Below, one piece after another: positions 1 to 6,481 of a stretch of DNA of 46,480 nucleotides (position 1 is its first letter; each line of letters opens with the position of its first letter). The DNA is from an uncultured Roseburia sp. (lineage in GTDB: Bacteria > Bacillota > Clostridia > Lachnospirales > Lachnospiraceae), in NCBI GenBank assembly GCA_900539115.1, contig UQAQ01000021.1:1-46480 (forward strand), given 5' to 3'. The notes below the pieces were generated by a model. It did no database searches. It was not told the origin of the DNA and was given only the letters and a program-made list of their open reading frames with translations. Both the position numbers and the translations under genes were made by a program.

Positions 1-89
1 ATCTGAAATGCATTTCTGCAATTCATTCAAAAAATTTTATTTTTAGACTTGACTTTTAATAGTTAGTCTTTCATTTTCATTGTACCTAC

Positions 90-121
90 AAAAAAAGAGC
101 AAACACACAATGTATTTGCTC
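90..121 (-). terminator. Rho-independent terminator of tRNA-Leu
   Basis: Read on the minus strand, GAGCAAATAC and GTGTTTGCTC form a 10-base stem with one G-T type pair, followed by seven T. It lies 6 bases past the tRNA 3' end, so it ends a single-tRNA transcript. The 1-89 stretch beyond it shows no recognisable gene. Confidence 0.8.
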
Positions 122-126
122 CTTCA

Positions 127-209
127 TGCGGAGTATGGGACTTGAACCCACACGTCTTTGAGACACATGATCCTTAGTCATGCCTGTCTGCCAATTCCAG
201 CAACTCCGC
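127..209 (-). tRNA. tRNA-Leu, anticodon AAG
   Basis: The minus strand folds as a class II tRNA. The acceptor stem GCGGAGT pairs with ACTCCGC and the discriminator base is A, as in leucine tRNAs. The anticodon stem CATGA/TCATG encloses the loop CTAAGGA with anticodon AAG, which reads CUU. A long variable arm (TGTCTC-AAA-GACGT) and a T loop TTCAAGT follow. CCA is not encoded: the minus-strand sequence goes directly into TGA. A bacterial leucine tRNA with A at position 34 would usually need A-to-I editing or would read CUU mainly; this is known of such tRNAs and not visible here. Confidence 0.93.
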
Positions 210-250
210 ATACCACAGTCAAGCCGCGTCCACGACTTGACTGCTTGACC

Positions 251-279
251 ATTGTATCAAATAATTTCCCTTCTGTCAA
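251..279 (-). promoter_or_regulatory. Sigma-A type promoter of tRNA-Leu
   Basis: TTGACA (279-274) and TACAAT (256-251) are separated by 17 bases on the minus strand, near consensus. Transcription would start near 244. The first bases of the transcript then form a perfect 8-bp hairpin (CAGTCAAG/CTTGACTG, 216-243) just before the mature tRNA, probably part of the 5' leader removed by RNase P. Confidence 0.8.
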
Positions 280-301
280 GGATTTTTTTGATTTTTATTG
301 A

Positions 302-2521
302 TTATTTTTCAAAAATAATTTTTGTTATTGTAACACTTCCGGCATATCCGGCTCTTCCGGCATTGATAACAACATAAGGATTGGTTCCCGCTGCCTCTTT
401 GACTCTATTAAGATTTACAATAAATACACCTTCTTCGTTCACGCCATATTTCGGATCTGTCACTTCTTTACCCTCTACTTTATGTCCCACAATTCCATGG
501 AACTCAAATGTTGGATCCGATGCCGTAAATTCAATTCGGCAAGTGCTGTATTTTGAAAAATCGATATCTTCCGGCAATAACACTTTTGCTGTAGACGCAT
601 ACTGAGACATGCCGCTTTCTACATAACTTACAGGCTTTGGAGGTGCACTCACCAAACTGTCCTCTCCCACCGTAATGGAATTATAGGTAAATGTGCCTTT
701 GAATCCTGCTGTTGCTGTAGAAACATGCATATACACTTTATCCTCTGCTCCAATTTTGGCAAAAGCTGCATCCTTTACTTCTATCTCAACGCTTCCTCCT
801 TTTTTCCCATAGGCATCCAGAACAGCCGGCGAATTCCATTTATCTCCCGTTTTTAATCCAATATTGAATCCCTGTGTGGCTGTAACATCCGTATCACCCT
901 CCACAGCTTTATAATTCAATACAATTTTACATCCGGCAGATAATTTTGTCTTATCAACTTCAAAGACTCCCATCGAGCTATACTGAGCGAATCCATTTGG
1001 CACGTAAGCAAAAGAAGCTCCTTTTCCAAGGGCATCCCCTTCCAGCACCAATTTTGTCTCTTCCGGCTTCGTAACATCTTCTGTTTCGGCGTTTGACGTA
1101 TCTGCTCCCGGTGTCTCTATGCCCGGCGTTTCCGGTTCGGATGGCTTCGGTGTTTCGGCAGGCGCAATCGGCTCAATTGTAATATCCGGCACCGTCTGTC
1201 CTTCCGGTAAAAGTGCCACACGCAAGATTTTAACTTTTCCTGCATAACCGCCTTTTCCGGCATTGATAACGACAAACGGATCCGTTCCGTTCTCTTTCAA
1301 TACATTATTCAATGTAATTTGGAACATTCCCTTAGATACTACGCCATACTGTGGATCCGACACTTCTTTTCCGTTCACTTTATGACCTACGATTCCGTGG
1401 AATTCAAAAGAAAGATCCGACGCCGTAAAGTCAATGCGGCAAGTTTTGTATTTGCTAAAATCAATGTCTGCCGGCAGATTTACTTTTGCCGTTGCTGCAT
1501 ATTGATTCAATCCGCTTTCCACATAGGTATAAGCAGAAGGAAGTTCTTTTACAAGGCTTTCTGCACCGGCTTTTACACTCGTATACGTAAAGGTTCCTTT
1601 GAAACCGGCTGTCGCGGTGGAAACATGCATATACAATTTCTCTCCGGCATTGATTTTCTCCATTTTTGTGCTATCCATAGAGATTTCAATCTTTCCCCCT
1701 GACTGGCCATACACATCACAAACTGCCGGCGAATTCCATTTATCTCCTGTTTTCAGCCCCACATTAAACTTCTGGCTGTCAACAACGTCTGTATCCCCTT
1801 CTTTTGCTTCATATGTCAATGTAATGGTGCTGTCTTTTGTTAGACTTGTTTTGTTAATCTCAAAAACACCAACAGACTGATACTGCGCCGCCCCATTTGC
1901 CTTATACGTAAAGTCTGCGCTTTCTCCAAGGGCATCCCCTTCAATCACAAGTGCTTTTGGTGCTTCTGTCGGTGTCTGACTCGTTTCCGGTGCCTTACTT
2001 GTCTCCGGTGCCTTGCTTTCTTCCGGTGCCTTGCTTGTCTCCGGCGCCTTGCTTTCTTCCGGTGCCTTGCTTGTCTCCGGTGCCTTGCTTGTTTCCGGTG
2101 CCTTGCTTGCTTCCGGTGCCTTGCTTGCTCCCGGCGCTTTACTTGCTTCCGGTGCTTTGCTTGCTTCCGGCGCTTTTACAGATTTTACCGTAACAACGAG
2201 AGTCTTTTTCACTCTCTTTTTCCCATTGATCATGGTCACAGTAATTTTCGCTTTTCCTGCTTTAAGCCCTTTTACCGTAAGACCTTTCGCAGATTTTTTC
2301 GTGATCTTTACGACTTTCTTTGCCTTTGCTTTCATTTTACATTTGATTTTTTTGGCATTTTTAATCGTAACTTTTTTGCTGCCTCCAACCCGAACTGAAA
2401 TTTTTGTCTTGCTGAGTTTCGGCTTTTTGGCAGCTTCCGTTTCATTTGCCGGAATTCCCGACGCCACGACAGCCGCTGCCAAGAGCATAGCTGTTGTCTT
2501 TGTAAACATTTTTTTGTTCAT
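302..2521 (-). CDS. Secreted protein: Ig-like domain, SKAPExS repeat linker, two tandem ~250-residue modules
   Basis: Protein of 739 residues. The start at 2521 is preceded by AAGGAGG with 8-base spacing; an upstream in-frame ATG at 2626 has no such site. Residues 1-31 are a signal peptide ending near TEAA. Residues 32-113 resemble a lysine-rich bacterial Ig-like (BIG2-type) domain. Residues 114-188 are about twelve copies of SKAPEAS-like heptapeptides. Two homologous modules follow, 190-442 and 490-739, joined by a Pro/Thr/Glu linker. Each module has two halves, one with GLKTGDKWNSPAV and YMHVSTATAGFKGTFTY, the other with FEFHGIVGHKV and VVINAG..GYAG. No catalytic motif is recognised; the modules could be beta-sandwich binding domains. 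No LPXTG or membrane anchor is seen. A carbohydrate-binding or surface role is inferred from the Ig-like linker architecture shared with the xylanase. Confidence 0.85.
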   Translation of the reverse strand: MNKKMFTKTTAMLLAAAVVASGIPANETEAAKKPKLSKTKISVRVGGSKKVTIKNAKKIKCKMKAKAKKVVKITKKSAKGLTVKGLKAGKAKITVTMINGKKRVKKTLVVTVKSVKAPEASKAPEASKAPGASKAPEASKAPETSKAPETSKAPEESKAPETSKAPEESKAPETSKAPETSQTPTEAPKALVIEGDALGESADFTYKANGAAQYQSVGVFEINKTSLTKDSTITLTYEAKEGDTDVVDSQKFNVGLKTGDKWNSPAVCDVYGQSGGKIEISMDSTKMEKINAGEKLYMHVSTATAGFKGTFTYTSVKAGAESLVKELPSAYTYVESGLNQYAATAKVNLPADIDFSKYKTCRIDFTASDLSFEFHGIVGHKVNGKEVSDPQYGVVSKGMFQITLNNVLKENGTDPFVVINAGKGGYAGKVKILRVALLPEGQTVPDITIEPIAPAETPKPSEPETPGIETPGADTSNAETEDVTKPEETKLVLEGDALGKGASFAYVPNGFAQYSSMGVFEVDKTKLSAGCKIVLNYKAVEGDTDVTATQGFNIGLKTGDKWNSPAVLDAYGKKGGSVEIEVKDAAFAKIGAEDKVYMHVSTATAGFKGTFTYNSITVGEDSLVSAPPKPVSYVESGMSQYASTAKVLLPEDIDFSKYSTCRIEFTASDPTFEFHGIVGHKVEGKEVTDPKYGVNEEGVFIVNLNRVKEAAGTNPYVVINAGRAGYAGSVTITKIIFEK

Positions 2522-2552
2522 TTCGTAAACCTCCTTACATACATCACAATGT

Positions 2553-2581
2553 TTTATAAACAGTTTACCAATATCCGACAA
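2553..2581 (-). promoter_or_regulatory. Candidate promoter for the duplicated-module protein gene
   Basis: TTGTCG (2581-2576) and TATAAA (2558-2553) with a 17-base spacer lie in the 105-base gap upstream of the start at 2521. It matches four of six and five of six consensus bases, so it is only a candidate; read-through from the carboxypeptidase gene is also possible. Confidence 0.45.
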
Positions 2582-2626
2582 CAAAATCCATGATGTATAA
2601 GGCGGTCTTTTTGACCTTTTTGGCAT

Positions 2627-4309
2627 TTATTGTTTTACAAACCAACTCAAAAGTTTACTATTTTCCTTCTGTATTTTTTTCATCTGGGAATGTGGCAGCG
2701 GCGCCATGACAGAGCCGGTTTCCACGGTCACATTCGGTATTTTCTTATTGTAAATGAGCCAGTCCCCAAATCCACCGTTCGGATCGGTACTGATGGATTT
2801 GGGCATCAGGCGGTAGTGTGTAAATCCATTCACCTTGGTCGCAAGGTTTTTTTGCCGTTCATAGAGCGATGCCTCGGATTCTACATTGTAGTTCCAATAA
2901 AGAATACTTCCGGTGGAATGATAGTTCAGGGATGCTCTCCAGCCGGAATTACGATTAACAAAGTTCATCATCACACGGGTTTCCTTTTCGGATGCCGCTT
3001 TTTTCCCCGGATAAGAAAGTCCGTCCGCCTTTTTTGATTTTCCCTTTTTATTCCAGCCGCCCGGACAGTTAAAGTTTAAGTTTACCCCACGGGCGTTGCC
3101 TTTCCATGTCCGTGCTGAATTTTTCGTCTTTTTACAGATTTTCCGCAATTTCGGATTGCGAATGGCATTGAATCCGAATTGTGAAATTGTCACGCCGTCG
3201 GGATTGATCATCGGAACGATATAAATACATTTTCCTTTGAGTGCATTTTTGTAATCCGCGTATTCCCGCAAAATTTCTTCACTTTTATGGGTGAGCATCT
3301 GGCAGTTGAGCCATTCTCTCGCATGAATTCCACCATTGATCAAATATTTTTTGGAAGCATACGGACTTCCGATGCGGAGGCACCAGATCGCACGCCCGTC
3401 TTCGCTGGTTCCGATATTCTGCAAAGAGGCTTTCCCTCGGTATTTCCACGCAAGTTTTCTGAGATCTGACGTCATGTCCTCATACGTATACTTGCTGTCT
3501 TTGATATTGACGATCCACGGCTCCTCTTTTACCGTGATACGTATTTTAATCTCATTTTTTTCAGATCCTTTGACTTTTACACTTATGGTCGTCTTTCCTT
3601 TTTTGCGCGCCGTAATCTTTCCCTTTTTATCAACGGTCGCTGCTTTTTTGTTGGAGGAGGTCAATGTCAAACGGCTCATTTTATAATTTGTGCGTATCTG
3701 TGCCTGTTTTCCCTGATACACAAGCTCCGCACTTTTTCCTTTATTTTCCAGTTTCTTGTCAAATCGGATTTTTACGGTAAAGGTTCGCTCTCCCTCTGCT
3801 TCTGTCACCTTTATCTGGCAGTTCTGTGCTTTGGACTGCCCTTTTTTCAAGCATTTTACCTGTCCGTTTTTTTCTATTTTCAATATTCCGCGGCGGCACA
3901 GCGAAACGGTCTCGCCAATCGGTTCAAATGTGGCTTTCAATGATGTTTTCAACGCCACAGTGTCCGTCACATACGAATGGATCTGATATTGCACTTTCTT
4001 TTTGCTGACATGCTTCGAGACATTTTTATTTAACAGGGTAAATGACGTCGCTGCCGGCGTGACAGTCGGTGTCGTCGAAGGAAGCACATCGGCAGATGGC
4101 GTCGGAGATATGCCGGCCGGTGTATATAATGGCACATTTGGTTCTACAGTTGTAGTCAGAATTTGCGACGGCGCGGATGAGACTGCAGGATATGGTGTCC
4201 CGGATGGAAGTGTCGTCTGCGCTTTTGCCTCATTTGCAGGCATTTGCGTGAAAAATAAAGCTGTCAAAAGAAGCCATACCAGTTGTTTTTTATTTTTTTG
4301 CGATGCCAT
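2627..4309 (-). CDS. Secreted M14-family zinc carboxypeptidase-like protein with Ig-like domains
   Basis: Protein of 560 residues. Signal peptide 1-30, Pro/Thr-rich linker to about 88, two Ig-like stretches about 89-263, and a C-terminal peptidase M14 domain about 268-560. The domain keeps the zinc ligands H329 and E332 (HAREW) and H464 (NYHSTG), and the general base E530 (VTVETG). The usual substrate-binding Asn-Arg pair of carboxypeptidase A (GVDxNRN) reads GVNLNFN here (408-414), so the Arg is replaced by Phe413. That may mean altered specificity, for example a cell-wall peptide substrate rather than a free C-terminal carboxylate; this is inference. It lies downstream of the rplT terminator with a GGGGGAA ribosome binding site and no clear promoter of its own. 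A zinc peptidase acting outside the cell is likely; the substrate is unknown. Confidence 0.88.
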   Translation of the reverse strand: MASQKNKKQLVWLLLTALFFTQMPANEAKAQTTLPSGTPYPAVSSAPSQILTTTVEPNVPLYTPAGISPTPSADVLPSTTPTVTPAATSFTLLNKNVSKHVSKKKVQYQIHSYVTDTVALKTSLKATFEPIGETVSLCRRGILKIEKNGQVKCLKKGQSKAQNCQIKVTEAEGERTFTVKIRFDKKLENKGKSAELVYQGKQAQIRTNYKMSRLTLTSSNKKAATVDKKGKITARKKGKTTISVKVKGSEKNEIKIRITVKEEPWIVNIKDSKYTYEDMTSDLRKLAWKYRGKASLQNIGTSEDGRAIWCLRIGSPYASKKYLINGGIHAREWLNCQMLTHKSEEILREYADYKNALKGKCIYIVPMINPDGVTISQFGFNAIRNPKLRKICKKTKNSARTWKGNARGVNLNFNCPGGWNKKGKSKKADGLSYPGKKAASEKETRVMMNFVNRNSGWRASLNYHSTGSILYWNYNVESEASLYERQKNLATKVNGFTHYRLMPKSISTDPNGGFGDWLIYNKKIPNVTVETGSVMAPLPHSQMKKIQKENSKLLSWFVKQ

Positions 4310-4335
4310 GTCATTTCCCCCTTAAGTCAAATAGA

Positions 4336-4364
4336 AAGGGCACCTCAATATTTGAAGTACCCTT
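4336..4364 (-). terminator. Terminator of the infC-rpmI-rplT operon
   Basis: On the minus strand AAGGGTACTTCAA pairs with TTGAGGTGCCCTT (13 pairs, two G-U) around a 3-base loop, followed by TCTATTT. It sits 25 bases after the rplT stop. Confidence 0.7.
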
Positions 4365-4388
4365 ATGATTCATTGTTATTGTTCTGTC

Positions 4389-4745
4389 TTATGCAAGTTT
4401 GCTTTTCGCAACTTCTACCAATGTAGCAAATCCTTCCGGATCGCTGATAGCCATCTCAGAAAGCATCTTGCGGTTTACATCAACGCTTGCAAGTTTCAAA
4501 CCATGCATGAATTTGCTGTAAGAAAGTCCATTGATGCGGGCTGCTGCGTTGATACGAGCGATCCAAAGCTGTCTGAACTGTCTTTTTCTCTGTTTTCTAC
4601 CTGTATAAGATGTCTCCAAAGCACGCATAACAGACTGTTTTGCAACACGATACTGTTTAGATCTAGCGCCTCTGTAACCCTTTGCTAATTTCAAAACTCT
4701 TTTATGTTTTTTCTTTGCGTTTAATCCGCCTTTAATTCTAGCCAT
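4389..4745 (-). CDS. rplT: 50S ribosomal protein L20
   Basis: 118 residues, the normal length for L20. The N-terminus MARIKGGLNAKKKHKRVLKL is typical, as is the stretch with SYSKFMHGLKLA (from about residue 74). L20 binds 23S rRNA early in large-subunit assembly and in Bacillota also represses its own operon by binding the infC leader RNA. It is the last gene of infC-rpmI-rplT and is preceded by TTAGGAGG. The gap to rpmI is 38 bases. Confidence 0.98.
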   Translation of the reverse strand: MARIKGGLNAKKKHKRVLKLAKGYRGARSKQYRVAKQSVMRALETSYTGRKQRKRQFRQLWIARINAAARINGLSYSKFMHGLKLASVDVNRKMLSEMAISDPEGFATLVEVAKSKLA

Positions 4746-4783
4746 TTCTATTTACCTCCTAATTGCGTTCAAGTAACCCATCA

Positions 4784-4987
4784 TTATGCGTAAGGCATAA
4801 TCTTCTTCATTGTCTTAACGTTTGTCTCATCAACCAAAGTAGATTTTCTGAGATTTCTTTTTCTCTTTGTTGTTTTCTTTGTCAAAATGTGGCTTTTGTA
4901 TGCCTTATTACGAACCAGTTTACCTGTTCCAGTTACTTTGAATCGCTTTGCAGCGGCTCTTTTTGTTTTCATTTTCTGATTTGCCAT
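4784..4987 (-). CDS. rpmI: 50S ribosomal protein L35
   Basis: 67 residues, very basic, starting MANQKMKTKRAAAKRFKVTG, the classic L35 N-terminus (KMKT..AAAKRFK). It has a GGAGG ribosome binding site 9 bases before ATG. Middle gene of the conserved infC-rpmI-rplT operon; the gap to infC is 46 bases. Confidence 0.97.
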   Translation of the reverse strand: MANQKMKTKRAAAKRFKVTGTGKLVRNKAYKSHILTKKTTKRKRNLRKSTLVDETNVKTMKKIMPYA

Positions 4988-5033
4988 AATGTATTTCCTC
5001 CATTTATATTTGATAGTGCCAAATGCTCTATCA

Positions 5034-5540
5034 TTATTTTGCGGCTGTTAAAAACATGATCATGCTTCTTCCTTCCATCTTCGGATCTTTGTCGATGACT
5101 GCCACATCTTCCAATTTCTCAAAAAATGCGTTCAGCACTTCACGACCAACATCCTTATGCGCCATCTCACGGCCACGGAAACGAAGCGTAACTTTCACTT
5201 TGTCTCCCTTGGACAAGAATTTACGAGCCTGATTGGATTTGGTATTCAAATCGTTGGTATCAATGTTTGGTGAAAGACGAATTTCTTTCACATCGATGGT
5301 TTTTTGTTTTTTCTTTGCTTCCTTTTCACGTCTAGCCTGCTCATAACGGTATTTTCCGTAATTGATAATCTTGCATACCGGTGGTTTGGCACCCGGGGCA
5401 ATTTTAACCAGATCAAGTTCTGCATTTTTTGCCATCAAATAAGCCTCTTTGGCTGACATAATTCCAAGCTGTTCTCCGTCCTGGCCGATCACGCGGACTT
5501 CTTTGTCACGGATCTGCTCATTAATCATTAATTCGCTGAT
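5034..5540 (-). CDS. infC: Translation initiation factor IF-3, with a non-AUG (ATC) start
   Basis: IF-3 binds the 30S subunit and checks start-codon pairing. From the chosen start the protein is 168 residues, the usual size. The N-domain contains LMINEQIRDKEVRVIG and IAPGAKPPVCKIINYGKYRY; the C-domain contains VKEIRLSPNIDTND and KVKVTLRFRGREMAHKDVG. The only good ribosome binding site, GGAGG at 5553-5549, lies 8 bases before ATC at 5540 (5 bases before another ATC at 5543). The first in-frame ATG (5528) is 20 bases from it. IF-3 genes are known for rare AUU/AUC/AUA starts that let IF-3 limit its own translation, so an ATC start is preferred. Either ATC is possible. A longer reading from 5615 would run through the leader RNA and is rejected. 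Confidence 0.93.
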   Translation of the reverse strand: MSELMINEQIRDKEVRVIGQDGEQLGIMSAKEAYLMAKNAELDLVKIAPGAKPPVCKIINYGKYRYEQARREKEAKKKQKTIDVKEIRLSPNIDTNDLNTKSNQARKFLSKGDKVKVTLRFRGREMAHKDVGREVLNAFFEKLEDVAVIDKDPKMEGRSMIMFLTAAK

Positions 5541-5692
5541 GATTCGCACCTCCAAATGAAATAAAAAAAGATAACTGTTTTTAAAGCCAGCTATCCACAG
5601 AAATTCTTCATTCAAATGTATGAAAAAATTGGTTTGACCATTGCGCGCGCAATTGCGGCAAGGTGAGAGTGGATAACTCTGCTTTTTGTACC
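5541..5692 (-). promoter_or_regulatory. L20-type leader of infC operon with attenuator hairpins
   Basis: The ~150-base leader can form two exclusive structures. Terminator: GATAGCTG pairs with CAGTTATC (5595-5570), followed by a T-rich run (5569-5562) just before infC. Antiterminator: AGTTATCCAC (5678-5669) pairs with GTGGATAGCT (5598-5589), using one arm of the terminator. A small competing hairpin AGAGT/ACTCT (5680-5666) sequesters the upstream partner. This fits the known Bacillota scheme in which excess L20 favours termination. The assignment rests on position and pairing, not on a covariance model search. Confidence 0.78.
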
Positions 5693-5698
5693 TTTGCT

Positions 5699-5727
5699 AT
5701 CATATCATGGATTTTGGTGGGTGTCAA
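5699..5727 (-). promoter_or_regulatory. Sigma-A promoter of the infC operon
   Basis: TTGACA (5727-5722), a 17-base spacer and TATGAT (5704-5699) on the minus strand. It places the transcript start near 5692, at the head of the leader. Confidence 0.8.
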
Positions 5728-5747
5728 GGGGTTTTTACATTACTTTT

Positions 5748-5890
5748 AGAAAAATAAGTCCCTGCTTTTCCATTCGGGACCGCTTTCGCTTAGAAGAACA
5801 CACGTAGCGGTACATGAGGGCAAACTACGCCCTCTATGTACCGACGGTGTTCTAAATCCCTCATAGAAAAAGCAGAGATTTATTTTTTCT
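5748..5890. repeat. Large imperfect inverted repeat upstream of infC promoter (element D)
   Basis: The outer arms (about 5748-5771 and 5867-5890) pair over more than 20 bases, e.g. AAATAAGTCCCTGCTTTT with AAAAGCAGAGATTTATTT. An inner hairpin pairs about 5793-5821 with 5829-5855 around a 7-base loop (5822-5828), with GAGGGC/GCCCTC and GGTACAT/ATGTACC segments. The 5' side holds an extra GCTTTCGC mini-hairpin between the two stems. The overall plan (closing stem, long hairpin, small domain) recalls elements A-C below, but the conserved loop sequences are missing, so membership is uncertain. Confidence 0.6.
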
Positions 5891-6063
5891 ATAAAACAAA
5901 GGTGTAAAAACATAATATATTAGAAAATTTGTATGGCAAAGTATACGCTTGTAATCTAATAAGTGACAGAAACCTGCTATCAAACGTTATAAATCGATAT
6001 TTTTAGGAAAAGAATAAGTCGCAATTGCACAACTGTCTGCGTGGGGGAACTCACTCAAAAAGA

Positions 6064-6273
6064 ATTACGGTACAAAGTTTTTTACAGAACGCGGTTTTAC
6101 CGTAAAATTTGTAAATAACAGGAAACAGTTGTTAAAAAGTGGAAATTATTACGGTATTATTCTGCGTGAAACAAGGCAAAATACCGTAAAAAAGTGAAAA
6201 TTGTAAAAAAGTGGTAAAAAAGAGGAAGAAATTACGGTACAACTAGAAGAAAAACCTAGGATTTGACCGTAAT
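6064..6273. repeat. Array of three ATTACGGTA dyads with constant 25-bp spacers
   Basis: ATTACGGTA occurs at 6064, 6148 and 6231. Each copy is followed, after exactly 25 bases, by its inverted partner TACCGTAA at 6098 and 6182 and GACCGTAAT at 6265. Copy-to-copy distances are 84 and 83 bp, close to eight helical turns. The stretches between dyads are A-rich (GTAAA, AAAAAGTGG). No open reading frame or promoter explains them. The 5891-6063 stretch before the array holds no gene or signal I can support. Confidence 0.75.
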
Positions 6274-6282
6274 GCCAGAAAG

Positions 6283-6377
6283 GCAGTGCTCCCTTGACAA
6301 AGCAACGCCCCCTTGACAAGGCAACGCCCCCTCGACAAGGCAGTGCCCCCTTGACAAGGCAGCGCCTCCTCGGCTTC
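6283..6377. repeat. Five tandem 19-bp repeats
   Basis: The unit GCAGTGCCCCCTTGACAAG is repeated about five times with small changes (starts 6283, 6302, 6321, 6340, 6359). The last unit degenerates into CTCCTCGGCTTCGCC. There are no unique spacers, so it is not a CRISPR array. It is GC-rich against the AT-rich array just before it. Confidence 0.75.
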
Positions 6378-6409
6378 GCCTCGGCGGCAGGACGCAGTTG
6401 GCATTAGAA

Positions 6410-6461
6410 GGGGCTGCCACACTAATCACTTAGTGCGACAGCCCCTCACTGCGAAGCAGTG
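6410..6461. repeat. Dispersed palindrome GGGGCTG..CAGCCCC plus hairpin after the LRR gene
   Basis: GGGGCTGCCACACTAA (6410-6425) is the near-perfect inverse of TTAGTGCGACAGCCCC (6430-6445). A second hairpin CACTGC-GAA-GCAGTG follows at 6447-6461. The same palindrome recurs at 27646-27681. Here it lies just past the stop of the LRR gene and probably works as its terminator, though no strong T run follows on the minus strand. Confidence 0.7.
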
Positions 6462-6481
6462 TGATTTATAAATATCGAGTT

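Noticed and set aside
2522..2626. 35-residue N-terminal extension of the duplicated-module protein
   Set aside because: It would bury the signal peptide, and AAGGAGG precedes the ATG at 2521.
5541..5615. Longer IF-3 starting at 5615
   Set aside because: That reading covers the attenuator hairpin and T run, and lacks IF-3 homology.
6064..6273. Tandem RNA terminators
   Set aside because: Arms are only 8-9 bp with 25-base loops and no T runs after them, so a DNA-level site is more likely.
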